Source of the DNA: Chloroflexota bacterium
GTDB lineage: Bacteria; Chloroflexota; Anaerolineae; Aggregatilineales; J027
Direction of reading: 5' to 3'
Length of the DNA: 64,000 nt
Assembly (NCBI GenBank): GCA_024434115.1
Contig: QMIT01000001.1
Coordinates: 1 to 64,000 of the forward strand
The first letter of the stretch is position 1; every line of letters starts with the position of its first letter. This document shows, one piece after another, positions 26,672 to 34,851 of the stretch. Made by a program: the position numbers and the translations under genes. The notes under the pieces were generated by a model, which had not been told where the DNA came from, searched no databases, and saw only the letters and a program-made list of their open reading frames with translations.

Positions 26672-27853
26672 TTATGCCTGTACTTGTTGGTAACTTGCCA
26701 TCAGAATCCGGCTGACCTCCGGGCGGGTAAACTCAGTGGGCAGCATCTCACCACGCGACAACATTTCCCGTACTTGCGTGCCGCTCAAGGCGATATGGTC
26801 TCCTTTACCATGTGGACAGGATTTGAGACTGACCACGCCGCTACACTTTTTGCAGTAAAAGGTATGTTCAAAAAACAACGGGGTAATGCCGATTTCCTCT
26901 GGTGTGAATTGGTCAAAGATGTGATGGGCATCATAGCTGCCATAATAGTTCCCGACCCCCGCATGGTCACGGCCTACAATGAAGTGAGAACAGCCATAAT
27001 TTTTGCGGGCAATGGCATGGAAAATCGCCTCACGCGGGCCAGCATACCGCATGGCAGCCGGAAACGCGCTCAAGACCACACGATTCAATGGATAGTAGTG
27101 ATTGACAATCGCCTGATAACTTGCCACTCGTACCGCTGCCGGAATATCATCCGATTTGGTTTCCCCCACCAGCGGATGAATTAGCAGGCCGTCCACAATT
27201 TCCAGCGCGGTCTTTTGAATATATTCATGCGCACGATGAATCGGATTACGGGTCTGAAAACCGACCACCCGCCGCCAACCCCGCTCGCTGAAAATAGCCC
27301 GCGTTTCTGACGGCGTGAACCGAATATCAGGAAATTCCTCGTTGACGCGCTGCGGCAAATTGAGGACATGCACATCACCTCCCAACAGCACCGATCCTTG
27401 TTTATACAGACGTGCTACGCCGGGATGGGCCACCTCCGTAGTCCGATACACCTGTTGTGCCTCGATTTGGGGGTCATAGGTGTATTTATCGCTGATGTCC
27501 AAAATTGCCAGCAGGCGGGTTTCGCCATTGACCTGCTCGGTCAGCACGGCGGATTGCCCTATCTTCAGATGTTCGGCAAGGCTTTCATCTACCGCCAGCG
27601 TCACTGGAATTGACCATGCAAGCCCATTCGCAAGGTGCAGGGTATGAACCACTGATTGATAATCCGCCTGATTCATGTATCCCGTTAGCGGACTCAGTGC
27701 CCCCACCGCGAGCATTTCAAGGTCGGCCAAATTCAAATCATTGAGTGGAATTTGGGGCAGGGTGGCGGCCCGTTCAAGAGCGGCTTCGCGTTCTGCGCCC
27801 TCCAAAAGACAGTTGATGAGGGTCCCCCCATGTGGTGCGATAAGTTTAGACAT
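26672..27853 (-). CDS. sat: Sulfate adenylyltransferase (ATP sulfurylase)
   Basis: A 393-residue enzyme that makes APS from sulfate and ATP, the first activation step. It has the active-site motif FQTRNPIHRAHEYIQK, the later GRDHAGVGNYYG, and a C-terminal zinc-site candidate FYCKKCSGVVSLKSCPHG. The ATG at 27853 has AAGGAGG nine bases upstream and overlaps the cysC stop by eight bases; a longer ORF to 27916 is inside cysC. It is the last gene of the cys operon running from cysP. Confidence 0.93.
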   Translation of the reverse strand: MSKLIAPHGGTLINCLLEGAEREAALERAATLPQIPLNDLNLADLEMLAVGALSPLTGYMNQADYQSVVHTLHLANGLAWSIPVTLAVDESLAEHLKIGQSAVLTEQVNGETRLLAILDISDKYTYDPQIEAQQVYRTTEVAHPGVARLYKQGSVLLGGDVHVLNLPQRVNEEFPDIRFTPSETRAIFSERGWRRVVGFQTRNPIHRAHEYIQKTALEIVDGLLIHPLVGETKSDDIPAAVRVASYQAIVNHYYPLNRVVLSAFPAAMRYAGPREAIFHAIARKNYGCSHFIVGRDHAGVGNYYGSYDAHHIFDQFTPEEIGITPLFFEHTFYCKKCSGVVSLKSCPHGKGDHIALSGTQVREMLSRGEMLPTEFTRPEVSRILMASYQQVQA

Positions 27854-28400
27854 GATAGGCGGCCTCCTTGACCGGAACCAATTGGCGAGTTTCCAGATAG
27901 CCCAAAATCGCCCCAATGCTTTCTTGCAGGCTTTGGCGATCTGTATTCACTTCGATTTCGGGCTGATGGGGTGCTTCATACGGGTCATCAATCCCGGTGA
28001 AATTTTTGATCTGCCCGGCAATTGCTTTGGCGTACATGCCTTTAACATCCCGGTCAATGCAGGTTTGCAGTGGGGCATTCACATAGACCTCAATGAAATT
28101 GGTAGTTTCTTCACGCACTTTGTCACGGGTGGCTTGATAGGGTGAGATAAACGAAGCCAGCACCCCGACACCGTTCCGCGAAAGCAGCTTGGCGACAAAT
28201 GTCACCCGTTCGATATTTTTGTCGCGGTCTTCTTTGCTAAAACCTAGATCGCGGGTCAGGCCTTCGCGCACCGTATCACCGTCCAGTCGCTCAATGCGTA
28301 GACCCCGCTCCCGCAATTCCTGTTCCAAAGCGACGGCGATGGTCGTTTTACCCGCGCCAGATAGCCCGGTCAGCCACAATGTAAAACCTTTTTCACTCAT
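27846..28400 (-). CDS. cysC: Adenylylsulfate kinase
   Basis: A 184-residue kinase converting APS to PAPS. Walker A is GLSGAGKTTIA (residues about 12-22). The signature FISPYQATRDKVREE and the lid region GMYAKAIAGQIKNFTGIDDPYEAP are typical. It overlaps cysH before it by four bases and sat after it. Its presence with a Cys-rich CysH leaves open whether reduction uses APS, PAPS or both. Confidence 0.93.
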   Translation of the reverse strand: MSEKGFTLWLTGLSGAGKTTIAVALEQELRERGLRIERLDGDTVREGLTRDLGFSKEDRDKNIERVTFVAKLLSRNGVGVLASFISPYQATRDKVREETTNFIEVYVNAPLQTCIDRDVKGMYAKAIAGQIKNFTGIDDPYEAPHQPEIEVNTDRQSLQESIGAILGYLETRQLVPVKEAAYHV

Positions 28401-29104
28401 GATTCTTGTTTAGCTCCTGTTGATGATGTATGAATACCACATTCAGTTTTGGCACTATTCACCCAACGTCCAGACCGACCATCCGCACCAGCCGTGACGG
28501 GTTGGGTACAGGTCGGGGTGTTGCAGCCAATACTGGGATAACTCTGGTCGTGTAAAGCGTTATACGGCAGATCATAAGTATGGACGTACAGCCAAATCAT
28601 CTCCTCCGTCCATGTGGCAAAAGGTGATAACTTGACGTTTTGATGTTTGGCATCCCATGAAATAATTGGGGTCGCGCCGCGTCCGGTTTGGTCACGCCGC
28701 AAACCCGTAATCCAAGCCGGATATTTACCCAAAACGGCATCCAAAGGGGCGACCTTGCGCATATGGCAGCATTGATCGGCGTCGCGTTCCCACAGTGCCT
28801 CGCCATATTCAGCCGCCTGCTGCTCAACCGTTAGCGCGGGGCGGATGCGGGTCAAGTTGAGATTAAAACGCCGCTCGACCTCGTCCATCAAAGCGTAAGT
28901 TTCTTGGAATAACAGCCCTGTGTCCAACGTGAGTACGGGCGTTTGCGGGGCAATTTCACTCAGCATATGCAGCGTAGCGATTCCCGTCGGCTGAAAACTT
29001 GTGACGACGGATAAACCTGTGCCAAATTCATCTACAGCCCATTTGAGGATGTGTTGAGGGGCGGCGGTCTCGAAATCTTGGTTTAGACGTTCAAAATCGA
29101 GCAT
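28397..29104 (-). CDS. cysH: APS/PAPS reductase, cluster-binding type with unusual Cys spacing
   Basis: A 235-residue reductase that releases sulfite from (phospho)adenylylsulfate. The nucleotide site SFQPTGIATLHML is near residue 36, and Cys112-Cys113 stand in DQCCHMRK as in [4Fe-4S] APS reductases. The second pair is Cys194 and Cys199 in SIGCNTPTCTQPV, i.e. C-x4-C, where the common form is C-x2-C. The catalytic Cys near the C-terminus is in KTECGIHT. Cluster binding is therefore likely but the geometry is odd. The gene lies between cysA and cysC in a tightly packed operon. Confidence 0.9.
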   Translation of the reverse strand: MLDFERLNQDFETAAPQHILKWAVDEFGTGLSVVTSFQPTGIATLHMLSEIAPQTPVLTLDTGLLFQETYALMDEVERRFNLNLTRIRPALTVEQQAAEYGEALWERDADQCCHMRKVAPLDAVLGKYPAWITGLRRDQTGRGATPIISWDAKHQNVKLSPFATWTEEMIWLYVHTYDLPYNALHDQSYPSIGCNTPTCTQPVTAGADGRSGRWVNSAKTECGIHTSSTGAKQES

Positions 29105-29106
29105 AG

Positions 29107-30180
29107 TTAGTTCTCCTGAAACGGCAGCAAATGAAAATCTTGGATGCCGACAAATACTTCTTGACCGGGGATCGCACCCAATGAACGGACTTTTTCGGGA
29201 CTCAATAACACCTGCAGCGGCTTGGCAGCGGAAACATCTATCAGTTGAACCGTAGCCCGCTCCAACGACCCGGCGAACGTGATATTGGAGATACGCCCCC
29301 GCCCAATCAACGACCCGCTAACCTGTTCTTGCTGAAGCGCCAGATCAATTTCTTCGGGACGGCATACCAGATGCACGGCCTGATTTTGCAGATGTTCCGT
29401 TTCAAATGGGGCAGGCAGCGACACCTGATCTACATAGACCGTTTTCCCATTGCGCCGTGCGTTCAAGACGTTGGCTGTCCCCAAGAAATTGGCGGTATAG
29501 AGGTGTTTGGGGCGGCGATACAATTGGGCAGGCGTCCCAACTTCGAGCAGTACCCCCCGTTCAATAATGCCAATTCGGTCAGCTAGTTCAAAGGCTTCCT
29601 CTTGGTCGTGGGTTACCAAAATGGTGGTGATTTGGAGTTGCTGCTGAATCTCGCGTAGGCTGTGGCGCAGTTGACCGCGAATTTTGACATCCAACGCACC
29701 GAACGGCTCATCTAATAACAACACACTTGGGTTTGGCGCGAGGGCGCGAGCAAGGGCCACTCGCTGCTGCTGACCACCGGAAAGCTGTCCCGGCATCCGC
29801 CCACCTAAGCCATCCAGCCCAATCAGTTTCAATAATTCCGTTACCCTCGCTTGACGATCTTTGCGGGGTGTTTTGCGAACCTTGAGGCCAAATTCGATAT
29901 TGGCACCAGCGTTGAGGTGACGGAACAGCGAATAATTTTGGAAGACAAAGCCTGTATCCCGCTGCTGTGGCGATAGCCGAGTCACATCCCGCCCGTTGAG
30001 TTGAACGCTGCCACTGTCTAGGGGAGTAAGCCCCGCGATAATCCGCAAAATGGTGCTTTTGCCGCTGCCACTTGCCCCCAACAGCACAAACAACTCCCCC
30101 TGCTCAATTTCCAAACTCACATCATTGACGACGGTCTGCCGTCCATATGTTTTTACCAGATGATCCAGTTGAATGGTCAT
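29107..30180 (-). CDS. cysA: Sulfate/thiosulfate ABC transporter ATP-binding protein
   Basis: A 357-residue ATPase. Walker A is GASGSGKST, the Q-loop GFVFQNYSLFRHL, the signature LSGGQQQRVALARAL and Walker B VLLLDEPFGALD. A C-terminal regulatory TOBE-like domain (about 240-355) includes LVCRPEEIDLA. The ATG at 30180 has GAGGGTG upstream; a longer ORF reaches 30207. It is the ATPase of the CysPTWA importer encoded upstream. Confidence 0.92.
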   Translation of the reverse strand: MTIQLDHLVKTYGRQTVVNDVSLEIEQGELFVLLGASGSGKSTILRIIAGLTPLDSGSVQLNGRDVTRLSPQQRDTGFVFQNYSLFRHLNAGANIEFGLKVRKTPRKDRQARVTELLKLIGLDGLGGRMPGQLSGGQQQRVALARALAPNPSVLLLDEPFGALDVKIRGQLRHSLREIQQQLQITTILVTHDQEEAFELADRIGIIERGVLLEVGTPAQLYRRPKHLYTANFLGTANVLNARRNGKTVYVDQVSLPAPFETEHLQNQAVHLVCRPEEIDLALQQEQVSGSLIGRGRISNITFAGSLERATVQLIDVSAAKPLQVLLSPEKVRSLGAIPGQEVFVGIQDFHLLPFQEN

Positions 30181-30187
30181 TTTCGAT

Positions 30188-30997
30188 TCACCCTCGTTGA
30201 CGATCAAGACGCCATTTTAGTAGACTCATGACGAGTAAAATCAAGACGGAGACAGCCCCCAAGACCAGTGAAATGCTATAGGCCCCGATGCGGTTGCGGT
30301 CATGCAAAGCGCGATAGACGTACATCGTGGCCGTTTCGGTTTTGCCCTCGATCCCACCGCTGACGACGGCTACCGCGCCGAATTCACCCAATGAACGGGC
30401 CAATGTCAGTACCACGCCATAAATCACCCCAACCCAAATTCCCGGCATGACGATGCGCCAGAACGTACCCCACCGGCTTGCCCCCAGCGTATAGGCTGCT
30501 TCTTCGGGTTCAATTGGCAGGCTTTCCAAAACTGGCCCAACCTCGCGTGAGACAAACGGTAGGGCGACAAATGTTTTGGCAAGGATGATGCCGGGATAGG
30601 CGAATACAATCGCAAAGGTGGTTGGCTCCAACCAGCCGTTGCGCCCAAACAGCACAATCATGGTGTAACCCGCAATGACGGGTGAAAACACAAAGGGAAT
30701 ATCCACCAGCGCATTGACGAGTGTGCGGCCATAAAAACGCTGACGGGCCAGCACCCACGCGATAATCACCCCAAAAAAGGTATTGAGCAGGGTCGCAATA
30801 ATCGAAAATTCAAAGGTGATACGCAGGGCGTGTTGTACGCCGTCATCTTGTAGGGTGTCTTTGATTGGCTGCCACCCGCGCTCAATGGCCCCATCGGAAA
30901 TCGCATAAATCGGGGCGATTATCATTGCTGCTGCATAGGCCAGCACGAACAAAATCAACAGGATTTGCAAAGGGTTTTTCGGTGCAACTTCACGCAT
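30188..30997 (-). CDS. cysW: Sulfate ABC transporter permease CysW
   Basis: A 269-residue permease with about six membrane helices. The cytoplasmic EAA loop reads EPEEAAYTLGASRWGTFWRIVMPGI, which docks the ATPase, followed by LARSLGEFGAVAVVSG, a CysW/CysT hallmark. ATG 30997 follows GAGGG and overlaps the cysT stop by eight bases. Confidence 0.92.
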   Translation of the reverse strand: MREVAPKNPLQILLILFVLAYAAAMIIAPIYAISDGAIERGWQPIKDTLQDDGVQHALRITFEFSIIATLLNTFFGVIIAWVLARQRFYGRTLVNALVDIPFVFSPVIAGYTMIVLFGRNGWLEPTTFAIVFAYPGIILAKTFVALPFVSREVGPVLESLPIEPEEAAYTLGASRWGTFWRIVMPGIWVGVIYGVVLTLARSLGEFGAVAVVSGGIEGKTETATMYVYRALHDRNRIGAYSISLVLGAVSVLILLVMSLLKWRLDRQRG

Positions 30998-31847
30998 GTT
31001 TCCGCCCTCGCAAAAAGTCAATAGATACTGTAATCGTGAAGGCCACCGCCAATAACACCAATGAAATCCCACTGGCGGCCTGCATATTGCCGGATTCGAC
31101 TTTGGTATAGATATAAACCGTCGTGGTCTGTGATCTCATCGGGATGTTGCCCGCCACAATGATGATCGAACCAAATTCACCTAAACCCCGCGCAAAACTG
31201 AGCAGTGCCCCGGCGATGATGGCAGGTCGAATAGCGGGAAAAATGATGCGCCAAAACGTTTCCCAATTCGATGCTCCCAAAGTTTGAGCGGCTTCTTCTT
31301 GATTCAAATCCAACTGCATCAAAACGGGCTGCACCGTGCGGATGACAAATGGGTAGCCGACAAACAACAGCGCCAACATAATGCCGGGCGGCGCGAACAA
31401 GATGCGATGCCCCGTATTTTCTTCAATAAAACTACCAACAATCGTTTGTGGGCCATAGAGCAGCACCAGCATGACCCCTGTAACCAGCGTCGGCAGCGCG
31501 AAGGGCAAATCTATAAAGGCATTAAAAATCGCCTTGCCGGGGAAGCGATACTTGACCAGCACATAAGCGGTCAGCGTTCCCATTATCGTGTTTATCACTG
31601 CCGCCATAGCCGCCGTCCGCAGCGATAATTTGAGGGCACTATAGGCGATACGATTGTTGATGCTCTCCCAAAAAACCGTCAAACCTTGTTCAAAGCCTTT
31701 ATAACTGACGACGATAATGGGTACGCCGATGAGCAGGAACAAATAGCTGACGGCCAGCAAACGCAGACTCCATTTGCCCCATGCGATAGTTGGGAAAGAA
31801 AAAGGACGGGCCAAAAGCCCACCCTTGTTTAACGTTTTAACTGTCAT
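30990..31847 (-). CDS. cysT: Sulfate ABC transporter permease CysT (CysU)
   Basis: A 285-residue permease with about six membrane helices. It has the EAA loop NQEEAAQTLGASNWETFWRI and the FARGLGEFGSIIIVAGN segment shared with CysW. It overlaps cysP before it by four bases and cysW after it. Confidence 0.92.
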   Translation of the reverse strand: MTVKTLNKGGLLARPFSFPTIAWGKWSLRLLAVSYLFLLIGVPIIVVSYKGFEQGLTVFWESINNRIAYSALKLSLRTAAMAAVINTIMGTLTAYVLVKYRFPGKAIFNAFIDLPFALPTLVTGVMLVLLYGPQTIVGSFIEENTGHRILFAPPGIMLALLFVGYPFVIRTVQPVLMQLDLNQEEAAQTLGASNWETFWRIIFPAIRPAIIAGALLSFARGLGEFGSIIIVAGNIPMRSQTTTVYIYTKVESGNMQAASGISLVLLAVAFTITVSIDFLRGRKHA

Positions 31848-32887
31848 TCACCCGCAACCTCGGCAATTAATCCGGTGAAACGGCCTTCATCACCAAACAG
31901 TTCCTTACGCACCACGCTCCACCCGCCAAATTCTTTAATCGTGAACAGGTCTTCAATTTCTGGGAATTTCGCGGCCAGTTCTTCATCCGCAGCAACTTCG
32001 GCCACCACTGCTTCATTGACCGGACGGAAGCCATTTTTAACAAAAATACGTTGGGCTTCGACACTCTGCGCAAAGGCCACAAATGCCTCGGCGATTTCCC
32101 GCGTGCCATGTTCGTCTACATAGGCATCTACGACGGCGATGGGGTTTTCAATCAGGATGGTCGAGGTGGGATAAATGACGCTATATATGCTGCCTGCCGC
32201 TTCTCCCGCAAAGATTTCGTTTTCATAGGTGATGGCGACATCCCCAATCCCATATTCGAAGGTCAAAATGCTCTCACGCCCATCGCGGTCAAAAACAACC
32301 ACATGCTTCAGTAATTTGGTCAAGAATTCTGTCGCGCTTACGTCATCAGCCGCGTAGCCTTCGACAAAACCCCGTCGGGCCGCACCATAGGCTGCCAAGA
32401 TGTTCCATTGAGCGCCGCCACTGGTCGCCGGATCAGGCGTAATCACTTCCACATCCCCCGCGAGGTCGTCCCAATCTTCAATATCCAGCGGGTTGCCTTC
32501 CCGCGCCGCCAGCACCACCACTGAATGGGTCACAAAGCCGTTGTAGTTGGCTTTCCAATCGTGGGTGATGAGTCCAGCATCCACCAGACGGGTCACATCG
32601 CTTTCGACGGACAGGGCCACAATATCGGCTTCAAAACCGCCCGCTACGGCCCGCGATTGAGCGCCGGATGCTTGATAGGATTCTTGCACAATGACGGTCT
32701 GTCCGGTTTGTTCTTTCCAGTAGGCTTGGAAGGCGGGAATCACATCGCCATAGGCTTCGCGGGGAACGGCATAGGCCGCAAGGGTAATCGTAACGGTTTC
32801 TGGTTGATCTTGTGCTTGAGTCGGCACGCCAAACGGAATTAAGCCGAGAAGCAGGGCCAGAATAAGCAGGGCCTTACGGGTTTTCAT
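31844..32887 (-). CDS. cysP: Sulfate-binding protein of the ABC transporter
   Basis: A 347-residue exported protein with a Sec signal peptide (ALLILALLLGLIPFGVPTQA, cleavage near AQA-Q). The family motifs ESYQASGAQSRAVAGGFEADIVALS, near residues 65-90, and TPDPATSGGAQWNILAAYG, near 150, form the sulfate pocket. It opens the operon cysP-cysT-cysW-cysA-cysH-cysC-sat. Its start codon lies inside a Cys-rich upstream ORF (32874-33008), and another Cys-rich leader plus terminator lies further up, so its expression probably responds to cysteine. Confidence 0.92.
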   Translation of the reverse strand: MKTRKALLILALLLGLIPFGVPTQAQDQPETVTITLAAYAVPREAYGDVIPAFQAYWKEQTGQTVIVQESYQASGAQSRAVAGGFEADIVALSVESDVTRLVDAGLITHDWKANYNGFVTHSVVVLAAREGNPLDIEDWDDLAGDVEVITPDPATSGGAQWNILAAYGAARRGFVEGYAADDVSATEFLTKLLKHVVVFDRDGRESILTFEYGIGDVAITYENEIFAGEAAGSIYSVIYPTSTILIENPIAVVDAYVDEHGTREIAEAFVAFAQSVEAQRIFVKNGFRPVNEAVVAEVAADEELAAKFPEIEDLFTIKEFGGWSVVRKELFGDEGRFTGLIAEVAGE

Positions 32888-33008
32888 GTTGTTTTATCCT
32901 CTTTTTTCGTCTAGGGTCAAAATAGCGGCAACCATCGCAACACCTACCAGTCGTCGTTTGTCTGCTACACATACAGTTACGAGGTTGACACATCTCGTAA
33001 GAACGCAT
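32874..33008 (-). CDS. Cys-rich upstream ORF overlapping the cysP start
   Basis: A 44-residue ORF starts at 33008 and ends 14 bases inside cysP in another frame. Six Cys codons stand at positions 7, 12, 14, 23, 24 and 27, and the C-terminus is basic (FDPRRKKRIKQ). A purine-rich AAAGGATAGGG precedes the ATG. A perfect 7-bp hairpin (TTACGAG/CTCGTAA, 32977-33000) forms just after its start codon. The overlap suggests coupling: ribosome progress through the Cys codons would set how well cysP is started. It could also be chance, since no homologue is known to me. Confidence 0.45.
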   Translation of the reverse strand: MRSYEMCQPRNCMCSRQTTTGRCCDGCRYFDPRRKKRIKQHENP

Positions 33009-33052
33009 GAATCCCTATCCTTTCAAAAAAGAGTGATTGATTGAGCCAGACA

Positions 33053-33085
33053 ACAAAAAAGCCGCCCCAGATTTGGGAACGGCTT
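33053..33085 (-). terminator. Attenuator terminator ahead of the cysP operon
   Basis: On the minus strand AAGCCG with inner CCCA pairs with TGGG and CGGCTT, followed by a run of six T. The stem arms lie at 33059-33069 and 33074-33085. It lies between the Cys-codon leader peptide (33119-33220) and cysP, so it can only act on transcripts that are meant to enter the operon. Confidence 0.8.
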
Positions 33086-33118
33086 GGTGATTTCCTCACT
33101 TGTGCGCTGCCAATTAAA

Positions 33119-33220
33119 TCAAGGCAGCTTTAGCCCTCCAACATCCGGGTACGTCAACAGATTATTGTTGGGACAACAACACATGGCGCAATCGGTGGAG
33201 GTAAGTAATGTTTGGCTCAT
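33119..33220 (-). CDS. Cysteine-codon leader peptide of the cysP operon
   Basis: A 33-codon ORF with Cys at positions 11, 14, 15 and 16 (TDCAMCCCPNNN). A hairpin with arms GCTGCC/GGCAGC (33106-33111, 33123-33128) covers its stop codon, and an intrinsic terminator follows at 33053-33085. This is the layout of amino-acid-specific transcription attenuation: with little Cys-tRNA the ribosome stalls on the CCC run and the terminator is avoided. No clear ribosome binding site is seen, so a leaderless or near-leaderless start is possible. Confidence 0.7.
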   Translation of the reverse strand: MSQTLLTSTDCAMCCCPNNNLLTYPDVGGLKLP

Positions 33221-33315
33221 GAAACTTAAATTACCCTGCCTACGGAAAAAACACAAGCGTTGCTTTGGTGAAATTTGACAATCAAATTGCTGGCTAGGCA
33301 CTATTCTTTACACGT

Positions 33316-33852
33316 CTACTCTCTCAAATAACTCTCAAAACCCAGCTTCTTTAAGCCTTTGAGTGTCATTTCCTCTTTATCGTCACGGGCATAATAAAAG
33401 CGAACGGTGTTCTTAAAATCCCGATTTTCGGTCATGTTATACAAATTGCCACTCTGATTTTCTTCAACACACAGCAGTGGGTCTATCTCAAACACATAGC
33501 GCGTCCTATAGAGTAAACAGCGGCGGTCATCAGGATTTTTGGGCCTCCCAAAAATTTCCCAATAGAAGGCGTAAATACCATCTTCTTTAGTCAATGTGGT
33601 TTTGAAATCGGGCAAATCGCGTATCTTTTCTTGTGTATAGGGATTAAACTCGATAAGTTCTGTGAAGGAGGTTTCGGCTTGGGTATCCGTGAGTGGAAAA
33701 ACTTTGATGTGACCGCGTACTACTGCATTGATGACTTGCCCTCCGCCATCCACCATTTCTAGCGAGCCATCTGTCTCGACTTTTATATGATGTAAATAAT
33801 CGTACCAATGCGGATTTGCCACGAGTACCGTTGGTAATTTCAGGAGTGCCAT
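33316..33852 (-). CDS. Hypothetical protein
   Basis: A 178-residue soluble protein that I do not recognise. It is rich in charged and aromatic residues, has no signal peptide or membrane helix, and looks like a mixed alpha/beta fold. It lies upstream of the cysP leader on the same strand but is separated by its own gap, so a link with sulfur metabolism is not shown. The 190 bases after its start (33853-34044) hold nothing recognisable. Confidence 0.6.
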   Translation of the reverse strand: MALLKLPTVLVANPHWYDYLHHIKVETDGSLEMVDGGGQVINAVVRGHIKVFPLTDTQAETSFTELIEFNPYTQEKIRDLPDFKTTLTKEDGIYAFYWEIFGRPKNPDDRRCLLYRTRYVFEIDPLLCVEENQSGNLYNMTENRDFKNTVRFYYARDDKEEMTLKGLKKLGFESYLRE

Positions 33853-34044
33853 AACTTCCTGTCCCCTCTGTATATTTAATTATTTATCGGACAATTATAC
33901 TATATGAGGGAAATCACCTACCACATTTCCCGCTTCCTAACGGCCATCTATACTACTCATAATATAACCTTTATCCATAAATCCGTAACGGCAGTTACGA
34001 ATTCAAATTATACTTATATAACTGACAGTAATAGACCGCATGTT

Positions 34045-34851
34045 CTAAATCTTCGACTTATCGTCGCTCCCTTGAAACCAATCCAATCCGATATGACGCA
34101 GGCGTGTGACCTCTCCCATCACCGTAATCGCTGGACTCGATAAACCCGCCTCGGTGACTCGATATGCGATAGATTCCAATGTGCCTTCCATCGTGCGCTG
34201 ATTGGCTGTCGTGCCCCACTCGATACAAACCGCAGGTGTGTCAGCGGAAATCCCCTGCTGTATCAACTCACGGCAAATTGGGTCAAGATGGTTGACTCCC
34301 ATCATCAACACCAGCGTGCCCAAACGCACCGCAGCGGCAAGGGCCGGGTAATCAATGCTGTTCCCTTCTTTCGTTTCTTTGGTTGGGTCGTCATGCCCGG
34401 TAAAAACGGTAAAGGCACTGGCGACATGCCGATGTGTAACCGGGATTCCGGCATAGGCAGGCACGGCAATCGCGCTGGATACCCCCGGCACAACTTCAAA
34501 CGGGATATTGGCCGCATAACACGCCAAGCCTTCCTCCCCGCCACGTCCAAATACAAATGGATCACCGCCCTTAAGCCGCACTACCCTACACCCCTTGCTG
34601 GCCCGATCAATCAAAATGTGATTGATCTCGGATTGGTCGAGCCGATGTTTTTGCGGTTGTTTACCCGCGTAAATGAGTTCGGCGTCAGGTCGGGTTTCCT
34701 TTAGTAATTCCATTGGGATCAGCCGATCATAAACCACGACATCGGCTTGGCGAAGCAAGCGCAGCCCTTTGACCGTAATCAAATCAGGGTCGCCGGGGCC
34801 AGCCCCCACCAAATAAACTTTGCCTACTCCTACCGATGGCTGATTACCCAT
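34045..34851 (-). CDS. cobA: Uroporphyrinogen-III C-methyltransferase
   Basis: A 268-residue SAM-dependent enzyme that methylates uroporphyrinogen III twice to give precorrin-2 for siroheme. Motifs are GKVYLVGAGPGDPDLITVKG (about 10-30), VVRLKGGDPFVFGRGGEE (about 88-105) and the VPGVSSAIAVPAYAGIPVTHR segment. The ATG at 34851 overlaps the stop of the preceding chelatase gene by eight bases; a longer ORF to 34884 lies within that gene. Its partners sirC and the chelatase gene lie just upstream in the same operon. Confidence 0.93.
   Translation of the reverse strand: MGNQPSVGVGKVYLVGAGPGDPDLITVKGLRLLRQADVVVYDRLIPMELLKETRPDAELIYAGKQPQKHRLDQSEINHILIDRASKGCRVVRLKGGDPFVFGRGGEEGLACYAANIPFEVVPGVSSAIAVPAYAGIPVTHRHVASAFTVFTGHDDPTKETKEGNSIDYPALAAAVRLGTLVLMMGVNHLDPICRELIQQGISADTPAVCIEWGTTANQRTMEGTLESIAYRVTEAGLSSPAITVMGEVTRLRHIGLDWFQGSDDKSKI

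Noticed and set aside
33084-33278. 64-codon ORF on the plus strand near the cysP leader
   Set aside because: It is the shadow of the Cys leader and terminator on the other strand and shows no protein features.
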